Positions 1 through 7,425 of a DNA stretch of 12,637 nt are shown in pieces. The notes below the pieces were generated by a model. That model saw only the letters and a program-made list of their open reading frames with translations, was not told where the DNA came from and did not search any database. Made by a program: the position numbers and the translations under genes. The stretch lies in NCBI GenBank assembly GCA_050049355.1, contig JASFWK010000055.1:1-12637 (forward strand). Reading direction: 5' to 3'. This stretch comes from JASFWK01 sp050049355 (lineage in GTDB: Bacteria > Chloroflexota > Anaerolineae > B4-G1 > DUEL01). Within the stretch, counting starts at the first letter, position 1. Each line of letters starts with the position of its first letter.

Positions 1-414
1 TTGGTGTGGGAGTTCGAGGGCGAGAACTGGTTCTGGGGCTCGCCCGCTACCGACGGCACAACCATCTATGTGGCAGATGTGGATGGTAATGTCTACGCGG
101 TGGATGCTGAGACCGGTGAGGAGGAGTGGCGACAGCAGGTGGGAGAAACGGTGCGGATAGGGCCGGTCCTTGCCCGGGATGAGGACCTCCTGTTGGTGGC
201 TGGCAACATTGGCACGCTCTACGGTCTGGATGCGAGTAGCGGTGATGTGGTCTGGTCTGAGGGGGGGGAAGGATACTTGGCCTCTCTTGGCACTGCGGAT
301 GAGACTTTCTATGTCTCGCGCATATACGCCGACCAGCACATTCAAGCCTTCCGTGTTGCTGGCGATGACATCACTCTGGAGTGGGGCTATCCCCCACCCG
401 AGGCCGAAGAGTAG
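1..414 (+). CDS. PQQ-like beta-propeller repeat protein, C-terminal fragment
   Basis: This is the 3' end of a gene that begins left of the window; the TTG at base 1 is probably not its real start. The 137 visible residues hold about three propeller blades of the PQQ/quinoprotein-like type. Each has a beta-strand pair, a turn and a closing Trp: 'YVADVDGNVYAVDAETGEE', then 'LYGLDASSGDVVW', then a weaker repeat ending in 'LEWGY'. The tail is acidic and Pro-rich (PPPEAEE). No catalytic residues can be assigned. Propellers of this type usually act outside the cytoplasmic membrane as scaffold or binding modules (BamB is one example), but the N-terminus that would show a signal peptide or lipobox is missing. 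The stop codon overlaps the ribosome binding site of yidC, so the two genes are probably co-translated. An 8-G run lies at 261–268. The fold is secure; the function is unknown. Confidence 0.85.
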   Translation: MVWEFEGENWFWGSPATDGTTIYVADVDGNVYAVDAETGEEEWRQQVGETVRIGPVLARDEDLLLVAGNIGTLYGLDASSGDVVWSEGGEGYLASLGTADETFYVSRIYADQHIQAFRVAGDDITLEWGYPPPEAEE

Positions 415-420
415 GAGGTG
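413..420 (+). promoter_or_regulatory. Ribosome binding site of yidC overlapping the upstream stop codon
   Basis: AGGAGGTG starts inside the TAG stop codon (412–414) of the propeller gene and lies 4 nt before the yidC GTG. This fixes the yidC start and implies that terminating ribosomes can re-initiate on yidC. Confidence 0.8.
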
Positions 421-424
421 CCCT

Positions 425-1138
425 GTGTGGGATTTGCTTTTCCTCAACCCGATGATCAACCTGCTGCTTCTGTTCTATCGTTTCGTTGGACATTCTATCG
501 CTGCGATCGCACTTCTGACCCTGCTGGTACGTCTGGCCCTCCTTCCGTTGACGCTCAGGCAGCAGCGATCCGCTCAGCGGATGCGGGAGCTGCAGCCGGA
601 ACTGGACAAGATCCAGAAGAAGCATGCCAGCGACCCGGAGAAGCGGGCGCAGGCGCAGATGCAGCTTTATCGCAAAGCCGGCATCAACCCTCTGGGCGGG
701 TGTCTTCCCTTAGTCATTCAGTTTCCGCTTCTCATTGGCCTGTGGCAGTCCATTGTGCGTGTCTTGGCGGTCAGTCCGCTGGAGTTGCTGAAACTCTCTC
801 AGAACATCTGGCCTTTCATCCCGGGGCTCACCAGCCTAGTACCACTGGAGAGCAAGTTCCTGTGGCTGGACCTGGGACAGCCGGATAGGTATTTCGTCCT
901 GCCTGCCCTCGTGGTGGTAACCTCCTGGCTTTCTCAGAGGATCCTGACGCCCCCTGCCACTGATCAGCGGTCGGCGGCGATGGGCCAGCAGATGCAGATC
1001 ATGATGCCCCTCCTATTCGGTTTCATATCTATCTCCTACGCATCGGGCCTCTCTATCTACTTCATCATCTCCAATCTCATCACAATGCTCCAGTATCTCC
1101 TGATCCGTCAAGGCCCTCTGGGCAAGAGTGAGACGTGA
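425..1138 (+). CDS. yidC: YidC/Oxa1/SpoIIIJ-family membrane protein insertase
   Basis: This protein inserts membrane proteins into the cytoplasmic membrane, alone or with SecYEG. The product is 237 aa. A short hydrophobic N-terminal segment (4–22) is followed by TM1 (24–44) carrying Arg36 in 'TLLVRLALLPLT', the conserved positive residue of the hydrophilic groove. A charged cytoplasmic hairpin (45–87) follows, then TM2 with the family signature 'NPLGGCLP' (88–95), TM3 near 156–174, and the closing TM4/TM5 pair (190–227). It lacks the large periplasmic domain of proteobacterial YidC and has no lipobox, and its C-terminal tail is short. The GTG start at 425 is chosen because AGGAGGTG (413–420) lies 4 nt upstream; the frame is open further upstream but without a matching signal. 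The downstream neighbour jag is the usual partner gene. Confidence 0.96.
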   Translation: MWDLLFLNPMINLLLLFYRFVGHSIAAIALLTLLVRLALLPLTLRQQRSAQRMRELQPELDKIQKKHASDPEKRAQAQMQLYRKAGINPLGGCLPLVIQFPLLIGLWQSIVRVLAVSPLELLKLSQNIWPFIPGLTSLVPLESKFLWLDLGQPDRYFVLPALVVVTSWLSQRILTPPATDQRSAAMGQQMQIMMPLLFGFISISYASGLSIYFIISNLITMLQYLLIRQGPLGKSET

Positions 1139-1221
1139 AGCCAGTTGCAGGCGGATAGCAGAGGAACGACCGGGGGAGAGAGAACACGAGGAGTCAGCTG
1201 GCGACGTTCAAGGAGTACCAC

Positions 1222-1935
1222 ATGAGTCAAACACAGGAGCCCGGAATCTTCTCGGGCGAGGATGTCGAAGAAGCGATCGGAACCGGGTTGACAGAGCTGG
1301 GCCTCACGCGTGACCAGGTCGAGATTGAGGTGCTGGACGAGGGAGCCCGAGGGGTACTGGGAATCGGTGGCCGGCCCGCGCGCGTCTGCTTGATACCTAC
1401 TGCGCCACCGGCCGTTGAGGAGACAGAGCCGGCGAAGGTCGCTCGGGAGGTCTTGACTGAACTGCTGGAGCGCCTGGGCTTTACCGCTGAGGTAGAGGTG
1501 AGTCGGCCGGAGCCTGCCTCCGATGAGGAGGACAGTCCGCTGAAGTTGGATGTCCGCGGTCCGGGAGTGGGTACGTTGATCGGACGCAAGGGAGAGACCC
1601 TGGCTGCTCTCCAGAGGATTGTCCGGCTTATCGTCGGCAGTCGATTCGCCCGGTGGGTGCATCTGGTGGTGGACGTCGATGGGTATAAGCAGCGACGGGA
1701 GGAGAGCTTGCGGCGCCTGGCAGGGCGGATGGCCGAGGAGGCAGTCAGGAGTGGCCGAACGGTTGTCTTGGAGCCCATGCCACCCTACGAGCGGCGCATA
1801 GTTCACTTGGCGCTGAGGGAAGATGTGGACGTGCGTACGCAGAGCGTGGGAACCGGGAATCGCCGTCGGGTCACTATCATTCCGCAGGAGGATGAACGGC
1901 CTGAGGACACGCATACGGGGGAATCGACTCCCTGA
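1222..1935 (+). CDS. jag: Jag/EloR-type KH and R3H domain RNA-binding protein
   Basis: The product is a 237-aa single-stranded nucleic acid-binding protein of the SpoIIIJ-associated (Jag, EloR, KhpB) family. In Gram-positive bacteria this family helps control cell elongation and division, and it is nearly always encoded beside yidC. A Jag_N domain covers about 8–58, including 'EVLDEGARGVLGIGG'. A type II KH domain covers about 105–158 with the GRKG loop at 121–124. An R3H domain covers about 163–224 with the signature Arg191-x3-His195 in 'YERRIVHLAL'. The linker between Jag_N and KH is acidic. The ATG start is supported by AAGGAG at 1210–1215, 6 nt upstream. It follows yidC after an 83-nt gap with no evident gene or terminator. 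Confidence 0.95.
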   Translation: MSQTQEPGIFSGEDVEEAIGTGLTELGLTRDQVEIEVLDEGARGVLGIGGRPARVCLIPTAPPAVEETEPAKVAREVLTELLERLGFTAEVEVSRPEPASDEEDSPLKLDVRGPGVGTLIGRKGETLAALQRIVRLIVGSRFARWVHLVVDVDGYKQRREESLRRLAGRMAEEAVRSGRTVVLEPMPPYERRIVHLALREDVDVRTQSVGTGNRRRVTIIPQEDERPEDTHTGESTP

Positions 1936-1974
1936 AACCTGAGGAGGTTGACCCACTGCGGTAAGGGCGCTGAC

Positions 1975-2829
1975 ATGCAGGGTGCCGTGTCGGGCCAGCC
2001 GGACTACATGGTGGTCGGTCATATCACACGGGACCTCAATCAAGCGGGTGGGTTCACGATTGGTGGGACGGCTGCCTATGCGGCCCGCACCGCCCGCGCG
2101 TTGGGGTGCTCTGTGAGGGTGGTCACCAGTGCACCTGAAGATCTGCATCTGGGGGATGTTCTTCCTGATGTCGAGATTCTGCGCGTCCCAGCTCCAGCTG
2201 CGACGACCTTTGAGAATCACTACACGCGCACGGGACGGGTTCAGACTGTCCGGGCCGTCGCCGCTTCGCTGACGCCCGATGTAGTGCCGTCTGTCTGGCG
2301 CGAGGCCGCCGCCATTGTCCATCTGGGACCGGTTGCTCAGGAGTGTGACCCGTTGCTGCATGATCTGTTCCCCGGTTCCTTTCTCGGGCTCACTCCTCAG
2401 GGGTGGATGCGCCGTTGGGATGAGGTCGGCCGCGTTCAACCATCGCCGTGGGACAGTGCTGAACTGCTTCTCCCTCGCGCCGATGCGGTGGTCCTGAGCG
2501 AGGGGGACGTCGGCGGCGATGAGGGGCTCATTGCCCGATGGGCGGCCGTCGCCCAGGTGCTGGCCGTCACCCGAGGGGCGGCGGGCTGCACGGTCCATTC
2601 TGGCGGCGTTGGGGAGGACTTGCCTGGCTTCCCCGTGACCGAGATCGACTCTACGGGGGCAGGGGACGTCTTTGCAGCTGTCTTCTTCGTCCAGCTGCAG
2701 CGGGGGTATTCGCCTCGTGCGGCCGCTCGAATGGCCAACTGTGTCGCAGCGGTCTCCGTCACCAGGCCGGGGCTGGATGGTACGCCTGGTCCGGAGGAGT
2801 TGAACCGCTGCCGCAAGTTCCAACTGTAG
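1975..2829 (+). CDS. PfkB-family (ribokinase-like) carbohydrate kinase
   Basis: The product is a 284-aa ATP-dependent kinase of the ribokinase/PfkB fold; the substrate cannot be read from the sequence. The N-terminal substrate-side motif is 'VVGHITRD' (13–20), followed by the 'GGTAAYAA' stretch (30–37) that normally lies near the sugar. The C-terminal PfkB signature 'DSTGAGD' is at 225–231, with Asp231 as the catalytic base and the preceding glycines forming the anion hole. It is somewhat shorter than typical ribokinase (about 300 aa). The ATG at 1975 is chosen because AAGGG (1963–1967) lies 7 nt upstream. A TTG at 1948 is in frame but touches GAGGAGG (1941–1947), leaving no spacing. The gene lies between jag and parA and its stop precedes parA by 6 nt, so it is very likely co-transcribed with them. 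Fructose, ribose, nucleoside and inositol kinases are all possible. Confidence 0.9.
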   Translation: MQGAVSGQPDYMVVGHITRDLNQAGGFTIGGTAAYAARTARALGCSVRVVTSAPEDLHLGDVLPDVEILRVPAPAATTFENHYTRTGRVQTVRAVAASLTPDVVPSVWREAAAIVHLGPVAQECDPLLHDLFPGSFLGLTPQGWMRRWDEVGRVQPSPWDSAELLLPRADAVVLSEGDVGGDEGLIARWAAVAQVLAVTRGAAGCTVHSGGVGEDLPGFPVTEIDSTGAGDVFAAVFFVQLQRGYSPRAAARMANCVAAVSVTRPGLDGTPGPEELNRCRKFQL

Positions 2830-2835
2830 GTGGCG

Positions 2836-3651
2836 ATGCCTGTCTACACCTTCGCCAATCAGAAGGGGGGCGTGGGCAAGACCACGACCGCTGTCAGTCT
2901 GGCAGCCTACTTGGCACACTGGGGGCTGCGGGTCCTGCTGGTGGATATCGACCCCCAGTGTAACGCTACCTCCAGCCTGGGAGTGGACCAGCAGGATGTG
3001 GGAACATCCATATATGAGGTGCTTACAGACGAGATTCCCATGGAGGAGGTCGTTACCCTCACCCAGCGAGTCCGACTGGATCTGGTGCCCAGTTCGGCAA
3101 GACTGGCCGGGGCCACGGTCGAGATGGTGGGCATGCTCGCCCGCGAGCAGCGGCTCCAGCGGGCGCTCGATCGGCTGGTGAAGCGTTACGACTACGTCTT
3201 CATAGACTGCCCGCCCAGTCTGGGGGTCCTGACCATCAATGGTCTGACGGCGGCCCAGAATGGGGTCATCATCCCCGTCCAGTGCGAATACCTGGCGCTG
3301 GAGGGTCTCTCTCAGTTGATACGGACCATTGAGCTGGTGCACCGGTCGCTGAATCCAAACTTGCGGGTCCGCGGCTTGGTCATGACGATGTTTGATGCCC
3401 GCACCAACCTGGCCCGCCAAGTGGTCCAGGAGGTGCGGAAGCACTTTGGAAAACGGGTCTTTCGCACCGTTATCCCGCGCAGCGTGCGGTTGAGCGAGGC
3501 TCCCAGCTATGGGGAGCCCATTCTCAGCTATGCGCCTAAGTCGGCCGGAGCGCGGGCCTATCAGGCGCTGGCGCGAGAGCTGCTGGTCGGCGATGGGTGG
3601 GCCGCCGCGCCGGATGATTTGCCGATGGAGGGGACCAGTGCCACAGCGTAG
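2836..3651 (+). CDS. parA: ParA/Soj chromosome-partitioning ATPase
   Basis: This is a deviant Walker ATPase that dimerises on DNA with ATP and moves or releases ParB-bound origin regions. The product is 271 aa, normal for a chromosomal Soj without the N-terminal helix-turn-helix of plasmid ParA. The deviant Walker A motif 'KGGVGKTTT' is at 10–18 (signature Lys10 and P-loop Lys15). The A' motif is 'VDIDPQ' (36–41), and Walker B is 'VFIDCPPS' with Asp124. The ATG at 2836 matches the usual family N-terminus. An in-frame GTG at 2830, directly after the kinase stop codon, is an alternative adding two residues. AGGTGG at 2828–2833 is close to either start, so initiation probably depends on coupling. 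parB overlaps the 3' end by 14 nt. Confidence 0.96.
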   Translation: MPVYTFANQKGGVGKTTTAVSLAAYLAHWGLRVLLVDIDPQCNATSSLGVDQQDVGTSIYEVLTDEIPMEEVVTLTQRVRLDLVPSSARLAGATVEMVGMLAREQRLQRALDRLVKRYDYVFIDCPPSLGVLTINGLTAAQNGVIIPVQCEYLALEGLSQLIRTIELVHRSLNPNLRVRGLVMTMFDARTNLARQVVQEVRKHFGKRVFRTVIPRSVRLSEAPSYGEPILSYAPKSAGARAYQALARELLVGDGWAAAPDDLPMEGTSATA

Positions 3652-4498
3652 GGGTCTGGGGAAAGGGCTCGAAGCTTTGATTCCTTCTGAGCCTGCGGAG
3701 GGAGAAGCTGCCGCTGCTGGCCTCCAGGAGGTCCCAGTCACGGCGATTCTCCCCAACCCCCACCAGCCTCGCGTTCAGCTGCGTGACCAGGATCTGGTTG
3801 AACTGGCTGCGTCCATCGAAGCCCAAGGCCTCATTCAGCCGCTCATCGTGACGCGGGAGGGGGATGGGTACCGGCTTGTCGCCGGCGAGCGGCGCTGGAG
3901 GGCGGCTCGGATGGCGGGGCTCTCGGCGGTGCCGGTCATTGTCAAGGATGTCGCTCCTCAGCAGATGCTGGAACTGGCTCTTGTGGAGAACCTGCAGCGC
4001 GAGGATCTAAATCCACTTGAGGAGGCGGGGGCGTATCGTCAGCTGGTCGAGGATTTTGGCCTGACGCACCAGGAAGTGGCGAAGCGGGTTGGAAAGAGCC
4101 GGACGGCTGTCAGCAACACCCTTCGACTCTTGAGGGCAGCCGAAGCCGTGCAGGAGGCGCTGCTGAGTGGCAAGATCTCCGAAGGCCACGCTCGGGCGCT
4201 CCTCTCCTTGGAGGAGCACGAGGCCCAAGCGACGGCCCTCAAGACGGTGCTTCGCAAGAGCTTGAGTGTCCGTCAGACTGAGGAGTTGGTCCGCAAACTT
4301 CAGAGTTCGGCCCCGGAGCGTCCATCTGCTCCCTCGCCCCCGCCAGAGGTGCAGGCGATGGAGGCTCGCTTCCGAGAGGCGCTGGGCACGCGAGTCCGGC
4401 TGGCTCCCGGGAAGAAAGGTGGGCGCCTGATTATCTACTACTACTCGGACGAGGAGCTGGAGAGCATCTATGAGCGCGTCAAGGGGGATGAGGGGTAG
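3638..4498 (+). CDS. parB: ParB/Spo0J chromosome-partitioning CTPase
   Basis: ParB binds parS sites near the origin, slides as a CTP-loaded clamp and stimulates ParA. The product is 286 aa. The N-terminal ParA-contact segment is 'GLGKGLEALIP' (6–16). The 'NPHQPR' box is at 40–45. The CTP-binding 'GERRWRAAR' motif is at 83–91, followed by the 'ENLQREDLNPLEEA' motif (117–130). A helix-turn-helix lies at about 143–165, and a C-terminal dimerisation region covers about 238–286. The GTG start is supported by GGAGGGG (3627–3633), 4 nt upstream, and gives the canonical N-terminus; the frame is open further upstream only as a shadow of parA. No perfect canonical parS palindrome was found in the window by eye. 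Confidence 0.96.
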   Translation: MPQRRGLGKGLEALIPSEPAEGEAAAAGLQEVPVTAILPNPHQPRVQLRDQDLVELAASIEAQGLIQPLIVTREGDGYRLVAGERRWRAARMAGLSAVPVIVKDVAPQQMLELALVENLQREDLNPLEEAGAYRQLVEDFGLTHQEVAKRVGKSRTAVSNTLRLLRAAEAVQEALLSGKISEGHARALLSLEEHEAQATALKTVLRKSLSVRQTEELVRKLQSSAPERPSAPSPPPEVQAMEARFREALGTRVRLAPGKKGGRLIIYYYSDEELESIYERVKGDEG

Positions 4499-4534
4499 GC
4501 CCCAGACCTCCAAGCTTGAGCTTCCAACAAGAAC

Positions 4535-4542
4535 GAGAGGAG
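4535..4542 (+). promoter_or_regulatory. Ribosome binding site deciding the TTG start of the M24 peptidase gene
   Basis: GAGAGGAG lies 9 nt before the TTG at 4552. The in-frame TTG at 4516 has no comparable signal, so 4552 is preferred and the protein begins 'MRIEPYAIV'. Confidence 0.6.
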
Positions 4543-4551
4543 AACCTGACC

Positions 4552-5742
4552 TTGAGAATTGAACCCTATGCTATTGTGCGAGAAAAGCTAGATCAAGCGG
4601 CGAATATCTTGGAAGAGAAGGGGATAGACCTTTGGATCACCTTCGTCCGGGAGACGACTCAGGTCAAGGATCCTTGTGTGGACTTGATCATGGGTTTTGA
4701 CCTGACGTGGCAGACGGCGTTGATGGTCAGCCGCAGCGGAGAACGGATCGCTATTGTGGGCCGCTACGATGTGGACAACGTGAACGGAACTGAGGGGTAC
4801 ACCAAGGTTATCGGCTACGATGAATCCATCCGCGCGCCGCTCCTGGAGGAAGTTCGCCGCCTACGTCCGCGCCAGATCGCTCTGAACTTCTCGGAAAGTG
4901 ATCCCTCTGCCGATGGACTTACCCACGGGATGTTCCGGGTGATAGCCAATATGCTCGCCGGCACGGAGTATGGCGCTCGTCTGGTATCGGCCGAGCCGGT
5001 GATCGCCGCTCTGCGTGGCCGGAAGTCCCCTTCCGAGGTGGATCTCATCCGAGCCGCCATCGACGCTACCGCGGGTATTCTGCGGGAGGCGCGAAGCGTG
5101 GTCAAGCCAGGGATGACAGAGCGAGAGATCGCTGACTTCATCCACGAGACTGTGCAGGATCGCGGGCTGGGTGTGGCCTGGGAGTGGGAATACTGTCCAG
5201 TGATGTGTGCTGGACCGGATGCGTCCTTTGGGCACAGGATGCCGGGCAAGTTCAAGACCGAGCAGGGCTGTCTGCTCCAGATCGACTTTGGGGCCAGGCA
5301 GGATGGCTTCGTGGGCGATCTGCAGCGCACTATGTACTTTGGCGAGCGCGACGACATGCCGGATGAGATACGGAAAGCGTGGAAGGCAGCGCGTGCGGCG
5401 CTGGAGGCCGGTCGAGCGGCACTGAAGCCAGGAACGCGCGGGTGGGAGGTGGACGCTGTTGCCCGCAAGGCTCTGGTGGACGCTGGCTATCCCGAATACA
5501 AGCACGCTTTCGGCCACCATATCGGCCGCAGTGCCCACGATGGCTCCACCGTCTTGGGCCCCAAGTGGGAACGGTACGGCAGCTCGATCGAGGGCAAGGT
5601 CGAGATCGGTAATGTCTTCGCTATCGAGCTGGGCGTTCAAGTACCTGGCTACGGCTACATCGGCTGCGAAGAGGACGTCCTGGTCACCTCCGAAGGTGTT
5701 GAATATCTGAGCGAACCGCAGGAAGAGATCTGGTGCATTTGA
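4552..5742 (+). CDS. M24-family metallopeptidase (Xaa-Pro aminopeptidase/dipeptidase-like)
   Basis: The product is a 396-aa cytoplasmic pita-bread-fold hydrolase, normal length for prolidase or creatinase-type enzymes. The N-terminal creatinase-like domain covers about 1–160 and the catalytic domain about 170–396. All five expected metal ligands are visible: Asp245 and Asp256 in 'DFGARQDGFVGD', His322 in 'FGHHIG', Glu359 in 'FAIELG' and Glu374 in 'GCEEDVLVT'. Hydrolysis of Xaa-Pro bonds in dipeptides or peptides is the most likely reaction. The segment after His322 ('HIGRSAHDGS') differs from the usual 'HE.P' form, so another C–N substrate, as in creatinase, cannot be excluded. It begins 53 nt after parB and ends 13 nt before the amidohydrolase gene, which suggests that those two form a pair. 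Confidence 0.92.
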   Translation: MRIEPYAIVREKLDQAANILEEKGIDLWITFVRETTQVKDPCVDLIMGFDLTWQTALMVSRSGERIAIVGRYDVDNVNGTEGYTKVIGYDESIRAPLLEEVRRLRPRQIALNFSESDPSADGLTHGMFRVIANMLAGTEYGARLVSAEPVIAALRGRKSPSEVDLIRAAIDATAGILREARSVVKPGMTEREIADFIHETVQDRGLGVAWEWEYCPVMCAGPDASFGHRMPGKFKTEQGCLLQIDFGARQDGFVGDLQRTMYFGERDDMPDEIRKAWKAARAALEAGRAALKPGTRGWEVDAVARKALVDAGYPEYKHAFGHHIGRSAHDGSTVLGPKWERYGSSIEGKVEIGNVFAIELGVQVPGYGYIGCEEDVLVTSEGVEYLSEPQEEIWCI

Positions 5743-5755
5743 GCCAGAAGCTCTA

Positions 5756-7393
5756 GTGAAGACTGACATGGGCACAAGCGAAGATCTTCTGCTGGTCAAT
5801 GGGTCCATCTACCCGATGGACCCTCATTATTCTGTCGCCTCCGCCCTTGTCGTGAGGGAGGGGCGAGTTCTAGCCGTCGGCGGAAGCGAGCTGCGGGACT
5901 TCGCTGGCTCGGATGTCCGTCCGGTGGACCTGGAGGGCCGGTGCGTCTTGCCCGGCCTGACTGACAGCCATGTGCACTTTGCCGGATTTGCGCTGGGGCT
6001 GCAGAAGGTAGACCTGGCCGGGACCCGGTCGCTTGAGGACGCGCTGGCCCGGGTGGCCGAGCGGGCAGCCGAGACCCCGCCTGGGGAGTGGATCGAGGGG
6101 CGGGGCTGGGATCAGGAGAGGTGGCTTGATCGCCGCTTCCCCTCTGCGACCGACCTGGACCGGGTCGCCCCTCGGCATCTGGTTGCGCTCACGGCCAAGA
6201 GTGGCCACGTCCTGGTGGCCAACGCGCTGGCGTTGAAGCGAGCCGACATCACTGCCAGCACACCCGATCCAAACGGGGGGCGTATTGAACGGGATGGTGC
6301 CGGGAATCCCACAGGCCTGCTCTTCGAGGAGGCGATGGAGTTGATGCGGGCGGCAATTCCCGATCCCAGCGCTGAGGAAGTCATCGCTGTCTTGCCGGCC
6401 GCTTTCGAGCGAGCCTGGCAGGTGGGACTGACAGGCGTGCACGAGATGGCGGTCCAGGGGGTCCCGGACCGCGTAGTCTTTGATGCCTACCAGCGGCTGC
6501 GCGCTCGGGCTGAGCTGAGGCTGCGGATAGTGAAGTACCTACCCAGGGAGATGCTCGATCACGCTCTGGCACTGGGGATGCGATCCGGTCTGGGGGATGA
6601 CTGGCTGCGTGTCGGTGGCATCAAAGTCTTCGTCGATGGCGCACTGGGCTCTCACACGGCCGCGATGTTGGAGCCCTACGTTGGCGAGCCGAGCAACCTG
6701 GGCATTCTGATCACCGGACAGGAGAGACTGGAGGAATTGATCCGTCGGGCGACGGCAGGAGGTCTCGCGCTGGCGATGCATGCCATCGGGGACCGGGCCA
6801 ACCGCATGGTGCTGGAGGCGCTAACGGCAGCGCGTGATGCAGAAGGGATGACTGCCTCTGACGCGCCGCGCCACCGCATTGAGCATGCTCAACTGCTCCA
6901 TCCTGATGACTTGGGTCGGGTTGCCGAACTGGGGGCGGTCGCCTCGATGCAGCCTGTCCACGCGGTGCAGGATGCGCCGATGGTCGATCGGTATTGGGGG
7001 CAGCGCTGCACGACCGCCTATGCCTGGCGAAGCCTTCTGGACAGCGGGGCGGTGCTGGCCTTCGGATCGGACTGTCCGGTTGAGGACATGAACCCTTTCC
7101 TTGGCATCCAAGCCGCGGCGACGCGAGTCTGTCCCGATGGATATGGGGGATCCGAGGGTTGGCACGCCGAGCAGCGGCTGACTGTCGAGGAGGCGGTTCG
7201 GGGGTACACCTCTGGGGCTGCTTGTGCAGTGGGAGCAGAGGACCGGTTGGGGGCACTGGCTCCGGGTTGGTGGGCCGATCTGGTGGTGCTTGATCGGGAC
7301 ATTCTTACCTGCGATCCGGCCGCGATCGGCGAGACGCAGGTGGTGGGGACGATGATTGAGGGGAGGTGGGTCTTCGGGAAATGGGCAGCCTAG
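5756..7393 (+). CDS. YtcJ-like amidohydrolase (amidohydrolase family 3)
   Basis: The product is a 545-aa metal-dependent hydrolase of the amidohydrolase superfamily. The subgroup includes YtcJ and N-substituted formamide deformylase. Visible active-site elements are the metal-binding His72-x-His74 in 'LTDSHVHFAG', Lys290 in 'GGIKVFVDGA', His342 in 'AMHAIGD', His377 in 'RIEHAQ' and Asp439 in 'FGSDCPVEDMNP'. The N- and C-terminal strands form the small composite beta-sandwich ('LLLVNGSIYPMDP' and 'WWADLVVLDRD'). No signal peptide is seen, so it is probably cytoplasmic. The substrate is unknown; amide or formamide hydrolysis is the family expectation. The GTG start at 5756 has only a weak AGAAG upstream, and an ATG at 5768 would remove four residues. 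It converges with selB, whose stop lies 16 nt away. Confidence 0.9.
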   Translation: MKTDMGTSEDLLLVNGSIYPMDPHYSVASALVVREGRVLAVGGSELRDFAGSDVRPVDLEGRCVLPGLTDSHVHFAGFALGLQKVDLAGTRSLEDALARVAERAAETPPGEWIEGRGWDQERWLDRRFPSATDLDRVAPRHLVALTAKSGHVLVANALALKRADITASTPDPNGGRIERDGAGNPTGLLFEEAMELMRAAIPDPSAEEVIAVLPAAFERAWQVGLTGVHEMAVQGVPDRVVFDAYQRLRARAELRLRIVKYLPREMLDHALALGMRSGLGDDWLRVGGIKVFVDGALGSHTAAMLEPYVGEPSNLGILITGQERLEELIRRATAGGLALAMHAIGDRANRMVLEALTAARDAEGMTASDAPRHRIEHAQLLHPDDLGRVAELGAVASMQPVHAVQDAPMVDRYWGQRCTTAYAWRSLLDSGAVLAFGSDCPVEDMNPFLGIQAAATRVCPDGYGGSEGWHAEQRLTVEEAVRGYTSGAACAVGAEDRLGALAPGWWADLVVLDRDILTCDPAAIGETQVVGTMIEGRWVFGKWAA

Positions 7394-7425
7394 CGAGTGG
7401 CGACGGGAGTTAGGCCAGTACTCGC
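7393..7425. terminator. Possible bidirectional hairpin between convergent genes
   Basis: GCGAGTGGC (7393–7401) can pair with GCC (7414–7416) and ACTCGC (7420–7425), giving 9 base pairs interrupted by a 3-nt bulge around a 12-nt loop. It spans both stop codons. No T-run follows on either strand, so an intrinsic terminator is only a weak possibility. Confidence 0.25.

Noticed and set aside
1948..1976. TTGACC followed by TGACAT as a promoter for the kinase gene
   Set aside because: The -10 match is poor and the spacing places it over the start codon; co-transcription from upstream explains expression better.
1108..3756. An 882-codon open frame on the minus strand covering parts of yidC, jag, the kinase, parA and parB
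   Set aside because: It runs antisense through five recognisable genes that lie in different frames, is rich in Arg, Pro, His and Gln without domain motifs, and reflects the scarcity of stop codons in GC-rich DNA.
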